Shown: one piece after another, positions 51,596-60,958 of the stretch
How positions within the stretch are numbered: position 1 is the first letter of the stretch
Layout of the letters: each line of letters opens with the position of its first letter
Source: Arcicella gelida
Lineage (GTDB): Bacteria > Bacteroidota > Bacteroidia > Cytophagales > Spirosomataceae
Length of the DNA stretch: 64,000 nt
Assembly (NCBI RefSeq): GCF_034931025.1
Contig: NZ_JAYGIL010000008.1
Span: 1 to 64,000 of the forward strand
Direction of reading: 5' to 3'
Program-made: the position numbers and the translations under genes
Notes under the pieces: generated by a model
The model's database searches: none
Seen by the model: the letters and a program-made list of their open reading frames with translations, nothing else
What the model was told of the DNA's origin: nothing

Positions 51596-53803
51596 TTATG
51601 AAGTTGATTTTGAATCTAATTCTAATTGATTTTTTACCAAATTATAATAATATCCTTGTTTTTGTACTAAAATGTCATGATTCCCCGTTTCAACTACCTT
51701 ACCAGCATCTAAAACGATGATATTGTCGGCATTTTTGACGGTGCTAAGTCTATGTGCAATGATAACCGATGTCCTATTTTTTAAAAATTCATTCAAATTT
51801 TCAATAATAATTTTTTCATTATTGGCATCTAAGGCAGAAGTTGCTTCATCAAAGAAAATTAATTTAGGGTTTTTATAAACAGACCTTGCAATTAAAACTC
51901 TTTGTTTTTGTCCAGTACTTAGTCCAACACCATCTGATCCGATTTTTGTATTATATCTTGCTGGAAGTTGCTCAATAAAATCTTGAATATTAGCAATATT
52001 AATTGCGTACAATAATTTCTTCTTATCAATTATATTTTCACCAACAGCAATATTATTTGCAATGGTATCATTAAAAATAAAGCCTTCTTGCATTACAACG
52101 CCACAAGAGTCTCTCCATATATGTTGAGGAATGTCATTAAGGCTTACATTTCCCAAAGATATGCTTCCTTCGTTTACAGGGTAAAACTTGAGTAACATCT
52201 TCATCATAGTCGTTTTCCCACTGCCGCTACTACCAACAATTGCAGTTGTTTTATTGGCAGGAATAACGAATGATAACTCTTCAATTGCATCATTTAAAGC
52301 TCCTGGGTACCGATAACTTACTTTATTAAAAACAATATCTTGATTAAAATTAATCTCTTCTGGAGAGGTTGTAAATTCATCTATGATATCTTCTGATTTC
52401 ATGTCGTAAATTTCATTAATCCTATCTAAACTTATTTTGGCATCTTGGAATATTTGCAAAAATGATGTGAATTGTTGGATAGGGGCATTGAGTTGTCCAA
52501 CAATATAAGATACAGAAAGCATCATACCTATGGTAAGATTTCCATCAATAACCATTTTAGCAGTAACAATTGATATTAAAATATTTTGTAATTGTCCAAT
52601 TAGAATAGCACCTGTACTTTGAAATTGAGATAGTGTTGTACTTTGAAGAGTCAACCTAAACTTACGAGCCTGAATATATTCCCAACTCCATCTTTTTTGT
52701 CGTTCGGCATTACTAAGTTTAATGTCTTGCATCCCAGTTATTAACTCAATCACCTTATTTTGGTCTTGGCTCATTTGGGAAAAACGCTTGTAGTCGAGTT
52801 CTTCTCTTTTTTTGAAAAATAATAAAGTCCAAATAATATATATAATACTGAAAATGGCAAAAATGGCAAAAATGTTAAAGCTGTAGGTTGCCAAAACAAT
52901 TCCCAAAATACCGACATTAAAAAATGAAAATAAGATATTTAGACTTGAACTCGTCAATAAACTTTCAATACGATGGTGATCATTGATTTTTTGCATGATA
53001 TCTCCCGTATGCTTTGCATCGAAATAAGCAATTGGAAGTTTCATTAGTTTAATGAAAAAATCTGAAAGCATTGATAAGTTTACCCTTGAGCTTACGTGTA
53101 GTAGAATCCAACTTCTAATGAGTTCAATTGATGTCGTTCCTAAAAATAAGAAAAGTTGTGCAACCAATATTAGATATATAAAATGAATATCTTGGCTCTG
53201 AATTCCAACATCAACAATACTTTGGGTAAGAAAGGGGAAAATTAATTGTAAAATACTACCTGCAAAAAGCCCCAAAAACAGTTGAAACATGAGTTTTTTA
53301 TAAGGACTAAGGTATTTTACTAAAAAAACTAGCTTTCGTGTTTTTGTTTCTTCAAACTCATTTGTATAAAATTCTGGTGAGGGTTCTAAGGCTAATGTAA
53401 TTCCTTCTTCAATTTCTTCTGACAGATAATTCCCTATCCAATTATTGATAAACTCACTTGGTGAGTATTCAATTAATCCAAAAGATGGGTCAGATACAAA
53501 AACCTTGTTTGGGGTTATTTTATAAACAACAACATAATGCTTTTTATGCCAGTGTACAATACAAGGCAAGGGTATCTCCTCTGAAAGTTGTTTGTAGCTA
53601 ATTTTTACTCCAAGTGTCCTAAACCCTATTTCTTCAGCTCCACCTGCCAAACCTAATAAAGAACTTCCAATTCTTGTGGTTTCACTTAAAACACGTAATT
53701 GTGCTAAAGGAATAGTTTTTCCATAGTATTTTGAAATGATTTTCAAGCAAGTTGGACCACAGTCCATCTCATCGTGTTGAATGTATGAGGGAAATTTTGC
53801 CAA
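51596..53803 (-). CDS. C39-peptidase ABC exporter (leader-cleaving)
   Basis: 735 aa. The N-terminal C39 peptidase has QHDEMDCGPTCLK with catalytic Cys15, and HWHKKHYVVVYKI plus VSDPSFG for His and Asp. Six transmembrane helices follow (about residues 165-440). The nucleotide-binding domain has Walker A GSSGSGKTT, signature LSTGQKQRV and Walker B LIFFDEATSALD. It should cut the precursor after Gly-Gly and export the core, fitting the NGG end of the leader. Confidence 0.93.
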   Translation of the reverse strand: MAKFPSYIQHDEMDCGPTCLKIISKYYGKTIPLAQLRVLSETTRIGSSLLGLAGGAEEIGFRTLGVKISYKQLSEEIPLPCIVHWHKKHYVVVYKITPNKVFVSDPSFGLIEYSPSEFINNWIGNYLSEEIEEGITLALEPSPEFYTNEFEETKTRKLVFLVKYLSPYKKLMFQLFLGLFAGSILQLIFPFLTQSIVDVGIQSQDIHFIYLILVAQLFLFLGTTSIELIRSWILLHVSSRVNLSMLSDFFIKLMKLPIAYFDAKHTGDIMQKINDHHRIESLLTSSSLNILFSFFNVGILGIVLATYSFNIFAIFAIFSIIYIIWTLLFFKKREELDYKRFSQMSQDQNKVIELITGMQDIKLSNAERQKRWSWEYIQARKFRLTLQSTTLSQFQSTGAILIGQLQNILISIVTAKMVIDGNLTIGMMLSVSYIVGQLNAPIQQFTSFLQIFQDAKISLDRINEIYDMKSEDIIDEFTTSPEEINFNQDIVFNKVSYRYPGALNDAIEELSFVIPANKTTAIVGSSGSGKTTMMKMLLKFYPVNEGSISLGNVSLNDIPQHIWRDSCGVVMQEGFIFNDTIANNIAVGENIIDKKKLLYAINIANIQDFIEQLPARYNTKIGSDGVGLSTGQKQRVLIARSVYKNPKLIFFDEATSALDANNEKIIIENLNEFLKNRTSVIIAHRLSTVKNADNIIVLDAGKVVETGNHDILVQKQGYYYNLVKNQLELDSKSTS

Positions 53804-53815
53804 TTTTAATGTTTT

Positions 53816-56800
53816 TTAATCAAGCTTTTTTCTCTGTGCAATTTCTGATCGATAAAAATGCCAAAGCAAATGGTATTGAATCATCTCCGTATGTCTTTGA
53901 TTAGAGGTGAAAAGACGATTCATAATCATGTGGATATAACTACTTAATAATTGAGACAATGGCGTTTCAAGTAAATTTGTTTGGTGTAATCTTAAAACAG
54001 ATTGAGCAATTGTATCACACATTATTTTGGATTGGTGCAAAATATTGAATGCTGTTTTAAAATCATCATCCAAATTATATTCATTTTTCAAGCAATTAAC
54101 AATCGTATTTCGTTCTTTCCTAAATCGTTCTCCAATTTGTTTTTTTAGTTCGAGGTTCATATTGAATTCTCTTCCAAAATTTTCTGATAAATTTTCTAAC
54201 AAATCCTTTTTGGCATAAATATCAAATTTAAAGCTATCCAAGAGCATATCAATCGTTTTTAATCCAAAAAACCAACTAATTTCATTATCTCTGACTTCAT
54301 CTTCTCCATTAAGTATTTCCAGGAACTGTATTATTTGTTCACTACTTAGTTGAAATAGACTTTCTGAAAATTCAATTGAAGATGCTCCATACCGTTCTAA
54401 CTCTCGGTTATATGTATCTGTTTGAGTCTTCCAAATGAGTTTATTATCTAAAAAATAAGAGAGACTACCCTTTAAAATTTTTATAACCTCGGAAATTTGG
54501 AATGTATCTGTAACCTCAAAACGAACACGCAGATGATTTTTTGGGTCTGTATAACGAATAAAGAACCATTTCTTAATTAACCCGTTTTCACGTAACTGTC
54601 TTAAGGCATCTGTTAATCCATATTTTAAAATTTGGTCGGCAGTCTTGGCACCACAATAAATTTTAAAGTACAGCCAATCTTCACCTGTTATAAAAGAACG
54701 TTTTATTGGAATAGTATTGATAATTTGAGGTAACTCATAAAGTGATTCATTTTTATTCAACTTTTCATTTCGGTAAAATGCAATGACAAATTGATTAACA
54801 TAGTGGTTGTTGTCAGAATCAGTGATTAGGCAATTGTCTTTATTGAACAGAAATTCCGTAAGTTGAACAAAGTCACGTTTTTTTATCGTATTTAGAAATG
54901 TTTTTGTACTCAAAATATTTTGTAAATCAACCAATAATTCATTATCAAAATCAACCAATTGAATAATATTGGGCATTTTCCATTCGCTCTTCCAGTCTTG
55001 CACACCTTTCATCAACTGTTCGTTATCTTCAATTTTAAGCAAATGTTCAAACGTGTCTTTGCGAAGTATCCACTTGGCTGGGGAAATAATTGACTGTTTA
55101 TAATTTACTCTTGGTAAAAAATTGTAGTTATTTTCTAACGCTCCCCAGTTAAAACTTACTCCACCTCTACTATGCTGGGTTTGCAAATCACAGAGAAAGT
55201 TGTATATTGGTAATGAATTATGTCCAAAATTATGGGCATTGGTAAGTCTGGGAATGATTATTTTATTTAACTTCTTAGACCTTAAAAATACGTTAGACCT
55301 TCTGACCGAAATATACAAATCATCTGGGCTTATCTGAAATTCATCTGAAACTGAAGCCTTGGCTAAGTAAGGAATTTCGTAATTTCTAATCGTTGGACGC
55401 ATCAAGATATTTCCTGTTCTTGACTCAGGTAAATGAACAATTTCGGCCAAAATGGTATCTGAAGATTTTAATTCATCTTCTTTGGTAATAATACTTCTGA
55501 CTAATGCATCAATGTCTTGACTTGCGTGGCAAAACCTCCCTAAAATATTTCCCGCACTTGACCCGCCGCCGTTAGACATTACAGTTTTAATTTGACCACC
55601 ACTATCCTTCAATAACTCAACCATAAATCCGATAGTATCTTGCTGGTCATCCCAATTTTCTTTGAAATCTTTAAAATCTTCGTCTATTAAGGTAATTTCA
55701 AAAGTATTGGATACTTTTGATTGAAGTATTTTATTTAACAAGATTTCATCTAGCTTGCTCCACGAAATTTTATTCTTATTATTATCCGGATTATCATTTG
55801 ATTGTATATATCCAATACCTGTTTCTACATCAAGTGCATACAAGAGAGGAATTTCTGCATCTTCATATCTTTCATAAAATGCTTTTGCAAATTTTTCTAA
55901 CTTAGTTTCTCCGTATTTAATACTTATTTTGTTAAGAAAACGAGCCGTTGATACTATGTCAGTCAATATGGCTTCGTCTAAAGTACATTTGTCTGATTTT
56001 CTTACAAAATCAGTTTGAAACAATTTTCCTAATTCTATCTCAATGCCTAACTGTTTTAAGTTTTCTGCAAATGCTAAGTATAAATGAACATCATTGTACT
56101 CGGAGTTATCTAATTCATCAAGTTTTTCTTGAATAGAAATAAGCAATTGAACCAATGAGCCAATTGACATAACCTGTTCATTGATTGTAAACGATTTATC
56201 CGAAGGTAATTCTTTTAAGGTGTTGATAAGTTGAAAAATAAATTCTTCACCACATACAGATGGTTCTAATTGGCTAACTAATAACTGACTCGTAATAATT
56301 TCATTAATAAAAATATCTGCTTCTTCTTGAGAAATTTGATCATTAATGATAGCATTAGATAATTGTTGTTTAGTAGCTCCAGATTTAGCGACTTCAAATA
56401 TTTTCTGTAAATATTCTGAAAAATCTACCGAAGAAATTTGATGAATTCGGCGTGTGTTGTGATAATGATATTCTACATATCTAACTTCTTCACCTATTAA
56501 ATAAATACTATTATTTACATAAAACTTGATTTCTTCCTGAATAACATCAATCTGTACAATAGCGGTAGCCAAAGCACACAAATAGTTCATATCTAGTCTT
56601 GTATGGCGATTTTTGGCAATTTGAGTATCAATAATAATATTTGTATTTGATTTAATATCACCTACACCAATACCTGCGAATAAACCGAATGGAGTACATC
56701 TAGTTGTCATCCTTTGGAAGTATTTCATTAAAGAATAGGCAAGAGCTTTCACTTTGGTTTGTTCTTTGATTTCACCTTTATAATAATCCAATAAACGGCT

Positions 56801-56974
56801 CTTTAAGTCTGGAGAAGCAAGAAAAAGAGCCTCTTGGTTGATAGGTTCTTGAAAAAAATTGAAAAGGGCATTCATAGATACCTCTAAACTATTTTGAGAG
56901 AGGACTACCTGCAACTTTTCGATAGAGTAAAGAGGTGTTCTAACAATAAATTGATTGAAAAATGAGTAATTCAA
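53816..56974 (-). CDS. lanB: Class I lanthipeptide dehydratase (LanB), full length
   Basis: 1052 aa, normal length of a one-piece LanB. The N-terminal lantibiotic-dehydratase domain shows RMTTRCTPFGLFAGIGVG (about residues 90-107), and the middle has LSRGGVSFNWGALENN-like sequence. The C-terminal SpaB-C-type elimination domain has WLYFKIYCGAKTADQIL and WFFIRYTDPKNHLRVRFEV. It glutamylates Ser/Thr of the precursor and eliminates glutamate to form dehydro-residues. 18 bp after LanC. Confidence 0.92.
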   Translation of the reverse strand: MNYSFFNQFIVRTPLYSIEKLQVVLSQNSLEVSMNALFNFFQEPINQEALFLASPDLKSRLLDYYKGEIKEQTKVKALAYSLMKYFQRMTTRCTPFGLFAGIGVGDIKSNTNIIIDTQIAKNRHTRLDMNYLCALATAIVQIDVIQEEIKFYVNNSIYLIGEEVRYVEYHYHNTRRIHQISSVDFSEYLQKIFEVAKSGATKQQLSNAIINDQISQEEADIFINEIITSQLLVSQLEPSVCGEEFIFQLINTLKELPSDKSFTINEQVMSIGSLVQLLISIQEKLDELDNSEYNDVHLYLAFAENLKQLGIEIELGKLFQTDFVRKSDKCTLDEAILTDIVSTARFLNKISIKYGETKLEKFAKAFYERYEDAEIPLLYALDVETGIGYIQSNDNPDNNKNKISWSKLDEILLNKILQSKVSNTFEITLIDEDFKDFKENWDDQQDTIGFMVELLKDSGGQIKTVMSNGGGSSAGNILGRFCHASQDIDALVRSIITKEDELKSSDTILAEIVHLPESRTGNILMRPTIRNYEIPYLAKASVSDEFQISPDDLYISVRRSNVFLRSKKLNKIIIPRLTNAHNFGHNSLPIYNFLCDLQTQHSRGGVSFNWGALENNYNFLPRVNYKQSIISPAKWILRKDTFEHLLKIEDNEQLMKGVQDWKSEWKMPNIIQLVDFDNELLVDLQNILSTKTFLNTIKKRDFVQLTEFLFNKDNCLITDSDNNHYVNQFVIAFYRNEKLNKNESLYELPQIINTIPIKRSFITGEDWLYFKIYCGAKTADQILKYGLTDALRQLRENGLIKKWFFIRYTDPKNHLRVRFEVTDTFQISEVIKILKGSLSYFLDNKLIWKTQTDTYNRELERYGASSIEFSESLFQLSSEQIIQFLEILNGEDEVRDNEISWFFGLKTIDMLLDSFKFDIYAKKDLLENLSENFGREFNMNLELKKQIGERFRKERNTIVNCLKNEYNLDDDFKTAFNILHQSKIMCDTIAQSVLRLHQTNLLETPLSQLLSSYIHMIMNRLFTSNQRHTEMIQYHLLWHFYRSEIAQRKKLD

Positions 56975-56992
56975 CTGTTTAACGTTTAAGAA

Positions 56993-58204
56993 TTAACGAA
57001 TAAATAACAATTCTTCCCAAGATGGATCTAAGCCAGAGATTCGATATAATAAAACAAGCCCTATGCCTGAAATTCCTTGTAGAAAATTATAAGAAGGTTG
57101 TTCACCCCCGTATTCTTTGGGGCTAAAGTTTTTATATCCTGCATAGCCATCAGTAAAAATTGCCATTTTTAAAGTTACATCATACCAATAATCTGCGGTC
57201 TCTTTAAAAGTTAATTCATTAGTCCAATCATAAAATCGCTGAAATATGTGTGCCGCCATAGCAGATCCATGGCATAACCCTGCATCATTAATTCTTGTTT
57301 CTTCAAAACTTCTTCTTTGAGATGCACGTACCATAATATTGATGGTAATATTTTTAAGGATGTTATCATCAAAGACAAGAGCAGATTGCCACAACGAACA
57401 GCAGATTCCTAAATCCCCATAGCACCATGCTAAACGACTTGGCTTAGATTTCTTGCTTTTTTCGTTTCCATATGTAAAATCTGGAAATTGTGAATAATAA
57501 ATAGATGGGTCAAGCTGATTTTTAAGTATGTATTGAGTAGTTGCCAATGCCATTTTTCGTGTTTTAACAGGCATTATTTCTTCTTTATAAGCCTTTAATA
57601 AAAAGGAAAGTATACTTGGAATACCATGAGCAAGCCCCATATTAAATTCATCTTTCTGGGATATATTATTCGTAAAATCATAAAAGGGCCATTTCATGCT
57701 TAAATCATTATTAATGACCGCTTGATTATCTAATTCAATTACAAAATCCTCAAGATATTGTCTTGCTATTTTTGTTTTACGGCTACGATATATAAAGTAA
57801 TAACCAATACCGATTGCTCCATGTAGAAAATCATAATTGCCCGCTTTTATCATTCTCATCATTTGCAAATAAAGATATTCATCAATCTCTCCGAGTATTT
57901 CATTGGTGTCTATTTCCATCCATCCTTTCTGTTCGATATATTCCAAAAAAAAAGTAAACCCTGCAACTCCATTACAATAAGTCGGGTCATAGTCTTCAAC
58001 AATCATTTGAGAAAGATACTGTTCTATTTTCCCTACTGCTTTATCGAGCAATAGATTATCATGGGAATATTCATATAAATGTAAGTTGAATAGAATGATT
58101 CCAAGGTCACCGCCTATTAAGTTAGGTTGATTGACTGATGTATATTTATTTTTAAAGATTTGTACAATATCCTCTAATTTTTTTTCTAGCTGTTTCATTA
58201 TCAA
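56993..58204 (-). CDS. lanC: Lanthionine cyclase (LanC)
   Basis: 403 aa (401 from a second ATG at 58198). Zinc ligands are present: Cys261 in RLAWCYGDLGICC, and Cys311-His312 in DAGLCHGSAMA. The substrate-side NLLQGISGIGLVLLYR end fits LanC. It joins dehydro-residues to Cys to form (methyl)lanthionine rings. First enzyme gene after the precursor. Confidence 0.92.
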   Translation of the reverse strand: MIMKQLEKKLEDIVQIFKNKYTSVNQPNLIGGDLGIILFNLHLYEYSHDNLLLDKAVGKIEQYLSQMIVEDYDPTYCNGVAGFTFFLEYIEQKGWMEIDTNEILGEIDEYLYLQMMRMIKAGNYDFLHGAIGIGYYFIYRSRKTKIARQYLEDFVIELDNQAVINNDLSMKWPFYDFTNNISQKDEFNMGLAHGIPSILSFLLKAYKEEIMPVKTRKMALATTQYILKNQLDPSIYYSQFPDFTYGNEKSKKSKPSRLAWCYGDLGICCSLWQSALVFDDNILKNITINIMVRASQRRSFEETRINDAGLCHGSAMAAHIFQRFYDWTNELTFKETADYWYDVTLKMAIFTDGYAGYKNFSPKEYGGEQPSYNFLQGISGIGLVLLYRISGLDPSWEELLFIR

Positions 58205-58538
58205 ATTAACAAACTTATTAATTGAAATTTTAGACTATAACAAAGAGACTTAATCATAGCTTTTTGCTAACGGATAGTTTTTAAAAGCACAATATCCCTA
58301 CTTTACCTCACAAAAGGCTATTTTGTTTAGAAGAGAGAGTAATCAATTTATAGGTTTAGTAGGGAGAAACGTGTGATTTAGATGTTTTTAAGACTTTGTT
58401 CAGACTAAAGTTGGGTTTTCTGGCAATTAAAGTGATATTTAACACCAGAGATGTTCAAAATAACCCCTTTTATTAATCATAAATATCTTTTTATTGACTT
58501 GAAAATTACGAATAAATAAAAAATATTCGTTTTATTAC
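58205..58538. other. Leader region between precursor and lanC
   Basis: No gene. A minor dyad ACGAATA/TATTCGT lies at 58508-58530. The main element is the hairpin at 58539-58579. Confidence 0.45.
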
Positions 58539-58579
58539 AATTTGTTAAGATTAAAGGCACACTTTAATCTTAACAAATT
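58539..58579 (-). terminator. 18-bp perfect hairpin directly after the precursor gene
   Basis: AATTTGTTAAGATTAAAG (58539-58556), loop GCACA, CTTTAATCTTAACAAATT (58562-58579). It begins 7 bp after the precursor stop codon. Likely a partial terminator or mRNA-stabilising stem that sets precursor levels above those of the enzymes. Confidence 0.75.
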
Positions 58580-58586
58580 TAAACTA

Positions 58587-58820
58587 TCATAGACATGTAA
58601 ACTGATGATTGAAGGTTACACAATTATCAGTTGGTCTTGGACACATTATACTTGTACTAGGTCCCCAAGTCATAGTATTTCCGCCACTACCAGCTCCACA
58701 CCCACCAGTTACACCACTTTGTGTATAATTTCCTCCATTAACTTGTGTCATTGATTCTTCAGATAAAGTAGCTACCGAACGTTTGCCTAATGTTAGTTTA
58801 CTTGCAATTTTCTTTTTCAT
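58587..58820 (-). CDS. lanA: Class I lanthipeptide precursor
   Basis: 77 aa from ATG 58820 (MKKKIASKLTLGKRS); an ATG at 58928 in frame would add 36 residues across the promoter and is rejected. The leader of 30 residues ends ESMTQVNGG, a double-glycine site suited to the C39 transporter. The core of 47 residues has four Cys (core positions 11, 30, 37, 46) and twelve Ser/Thr, so up to four rings are possible. The KLTLGKRSVATLSEE part is the usual Bacteroidota leader. Core sequence recognised as no known lantibiotic. Confidence 0.88.
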   Translation of the reverse strand: MKKKIASKLTLGKRSVATLSEESMTQVNGGNYTQSGVTGGCGAGSGGNTMTWGPSTSIMCPRPTDNCVTFNHQFTCL

Positions 58821-58855
58821 GTTATTAATTGTTAAAATGTTAAAATATGTTAAAG
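58821..58855. promoter_or_regulatory. Triplicate GTTAAA direct repeats in the precursor 5' UTR
   Basis: GTTAAA occurs at 58831, 58839 and 58849, with a related GTTATT at 58821. Direct repeats about one helix turn apart are typical of LytTR-regulator targets, but their place after the transcription start would favour repression or RNA effects. Confidence 0.4.
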
Positions 58856-58891
58856 TAGAATTAATGTGAACAACTATTAATTTACCCTTGT

Positions 58892-58920
58892 CAAATGTAT
58901 CTAAAAATAATTTTAGACAA
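58892..58920 (-). promoter_or_regulatory. Promoter of the precursor gene with a dyad in its spacer
   Basis: On the minus strand TTG (58920-58918), 18-bp spacer, TACATTTG (58899-58892), a match to the Bacteroidota -33/-7 pattern. The spacer is exactly TCTAAAA-TTAT-TTTTAGA, a perfect 7-4-7 dyad (58900-58917), likely an operator. The transcription start would lie near 58885, giving a UTR of about 65 nt. Confidence 0.65.
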
Positions 58921-59044
58921 GAAGTCATTGATTATTCGCTGGATTATACTTTATATAAGTATAGTAATATCTATTATTTGAGAAGAATAATTTTCTGAGG
59001 AGTAGTTATTTAAAATTGTAGTTTTTATACTTGGGCTAAGTCAT

Positions 59045-59052
59045 TAGATTTG
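59045..59052 (+). promoter_or_regulatory. -7 element TAGATTTG upstream of the histidine kinase
   Basis: Matches TAnnTTTG; expected start near 59059, 19 nt before the ATG. I see no good -33 element at the right distance, so an activator may be needed. Confidence 0.4.
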
Positions 59053-59077
59053 TAATTATTATTCAATAAAAAATACA

Positions 59078-60958
59078 ATGAAGAAATTGGTTCTATTTAT
59101 TTTTACTGTTTTAATTTTAGCTATTTCTTGTAACAGGACAAAGGATGAAAAACTAGAAGTAGAGTCTTATTCCAGACTTATTTTCATCAAATCTTCATTT
59201 GATGAAAATAATCTTAATAAGGTTAAATCTCAATTAGATTCTATGGAAAAATGTTGTTATGAAAATTTTTCAGCGACAGAAAAGGCTTATTTTCATTATT
59301 TATATTCAAATTATTTTAGCCAAAAGCAGGACGAAAGAGCGGAAGGAGAAATAAAAAAAAGTGAGTCATTCGCTAGTAATATAAAAAATCAAGAAATTAA
59401 GGTGAAGATTTTAATTGCTCAAAGCTACTTGTATCTTTATAAAGATGACTTAGGGAGAGCATTTAGATATATTTTAAAAGCTAAAGAAATTGAAGAGTCT
59501 TCAAAAACTGGACAGCTTGCTAATATTTATTCTATTATGGGAATGATAAATTTTGAGATGCAAAATTTCAAGAATGCTATCAGTTATTATACCAAATGTA
59601 TTACATATACAAAAAGCGATAATTACAGTACATTGAGTGTATCATACTATTACTTGGCACTATGTTTAATTAATTTAAAAGAATATCCGCAAGCTCTTTT
59701 CAATGCCCAAAAAGCACTTTACTTTGCCAAAAAATCTGATGTAGCAGAAAGAGTTCATATCTCATACATTGCTATTGCTGGAGTATTCACAGAAATGAAA
59801 AAAACAGATAGTGCTTTATACTATTTTGAACTTGATGGAAGATATTTAGTCGCCCATAAAATGCTCAATAATCTCGAAAAAGCTAGATTGTATAGCAATA
59901 TTGGAGAAACATATATAAGTCTCAATAAAATCGATAAAGCTATTTCTTATTTAAAGAATAGTGAAGAAATTTGTCGAAAAGTTAAAGTTGAAGATATTGA
60001 ATGGGATGATATTAGGTATGGCTATTCTCTTGGTTTGGAAAGGTGTTATTTGAGAAAAAAGGCATACAAGTTAGCTTATTATCATAATAAAAAAGCAGTT
60101 GAGTTACTTTACAAAAGGCAAACTAAAGAGCATGATTTAAAAGTTAGAGAATTGGAAGGGAAATACAATATAGGCAAAAAGCAAAATGCCATAAATAAAC
60201 TACAAACAGAACTAACTTTCAAAAATGAAATTGTAAAACAGCAATATATTATTATGGTAGTTGTGATATTGTTGGGTATTAGCGGAGTGTTGTTATTTTA
60301 CCTTTTGGTAAAAAGAAGAAAATTAGAAGCTGAAAAAGAGCATATTGAATTAGAACAGCGACTATTGCTATCACAAATGAATCCCCACTTTATGTTTAAT
60401 GCTTTGAGCGCAATACAAAAGGAAATTATTTTGGGAAATACGAAAATAGCAAATCTTTATCTTACAAAATATGCTGATCTAATGAGATTGATTTTAGAAA
60501 ATTCAAGGCAAAAATATATTAATGTAGAGGATGAATTACTCATTTTAGAACATTACCTTTCACTTCAAAAAATTAGATTCTCAAATAGATTTGATTATAG
60601 AATTGAATATACTCCTGAATTAAAGAATTCACTATTATGCATTCCTCCTATGTTAATTCAACCCTTTATTGAGAACTCTATTGAACATGGTTTTTCTAAT
60701 ATCAATTATCAAGGATTTTTAAAGATAAATTTTCAGCAACGAGAAACTCAACTCGTTTGTACAATTGATGATAATGGACAAGGCGAACAATCTGCAAAAA
60801 AAATTGCAAAAAACTCTCATTCAACATCTATTACAAGAGAAAGATTAAATTTACTTTCAAAAGAAACAGGTATTAAGTCTTCGTTAAATACTATTAAAAA
60901 AGAAGCTCCAGATCTAGGCTTTCATGTTACTATAACAATCCCGTTGCATGATTCATAA
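59078..60958 (+). CDS. Lipoprotein-type TPR sensor histidine kinase (LytS-like)
   Basis: 626 aa. N-terminal lipobox (FTVLILAISCNRT), then several TPR units (about residues 45-350: SYYYLALCLINLKEYPQALFNAQKALYFA) exposed to the periplasm, a transmembrane helix (MVVVILLGISGVLLFYLLV, ~390-408) and a cytoplasmic His-kinase domain: LLLSQMNPHFMFNALSAIQ with phospho-acceptor His437, and PFIENSIEHGFS. Probably senses an envelope or peptide signal. Overlaps its regulator by 11 nt. Divergent from the precursor gene. Confidence 0.9.
   Translation: MKKLVLFIFTVLILAISCNRTKDEKLEVESYSRLIFIKSSFDENNLNKVKSQLDSMEKCCYENFSATEKAYFHYLYSNYFSQKQDERAEGEIKKSESFASNIKNQEIKVKILIAQSYLYLYKDDLGRAFRYILKAKEIEESSKTGQLANIYSIMGMINFEMQNFKNAISYYTKCITYTKSDNYSTLSVSYYYLALCLINLKEYPQALFNAQKALYFAKKSDVAERVHISYIAIAGVFTEMKKTDSALYYFELDGRYLVAHKMLNNLEKARLYSNIGETYISLNKIDKAISYLKNSEEICRKVKVEDIEWDDIRYGYSLGLERCYLRKKAYKLAYYHNKKAVELLYKRQTKEHDLKVRELEGKYNIGKKQNAINKLQTELTFKNEIVKQQYIIMVVVILLGISGVLLFYLLVKRRKLEAEKEHIELEQRLLLSQMNPHFMFNALSAIQKEIILGNTKIANLYLTKYADLMRLILENSRQKYINVEDELLILEHYLSLQKIRFSNRFDYRIEYTPELKNSLLCIPPMLIQPFIENSIEHGFSNINYQGFLKINFQQRETQLVCTIDDNGQGEQSAKKIAKNSHSTSITRERLNLLSKETGIKSSLNTIKKEAPDLGFHVTITIPLHDS

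Noticed and set aside
58821..58928. Longer lanthipeptide precursor from ATG 58928
   Set aside because: The extension covers the promoter and the repeats; the KKK-IASKLTLGK leader start is typical at 58820.
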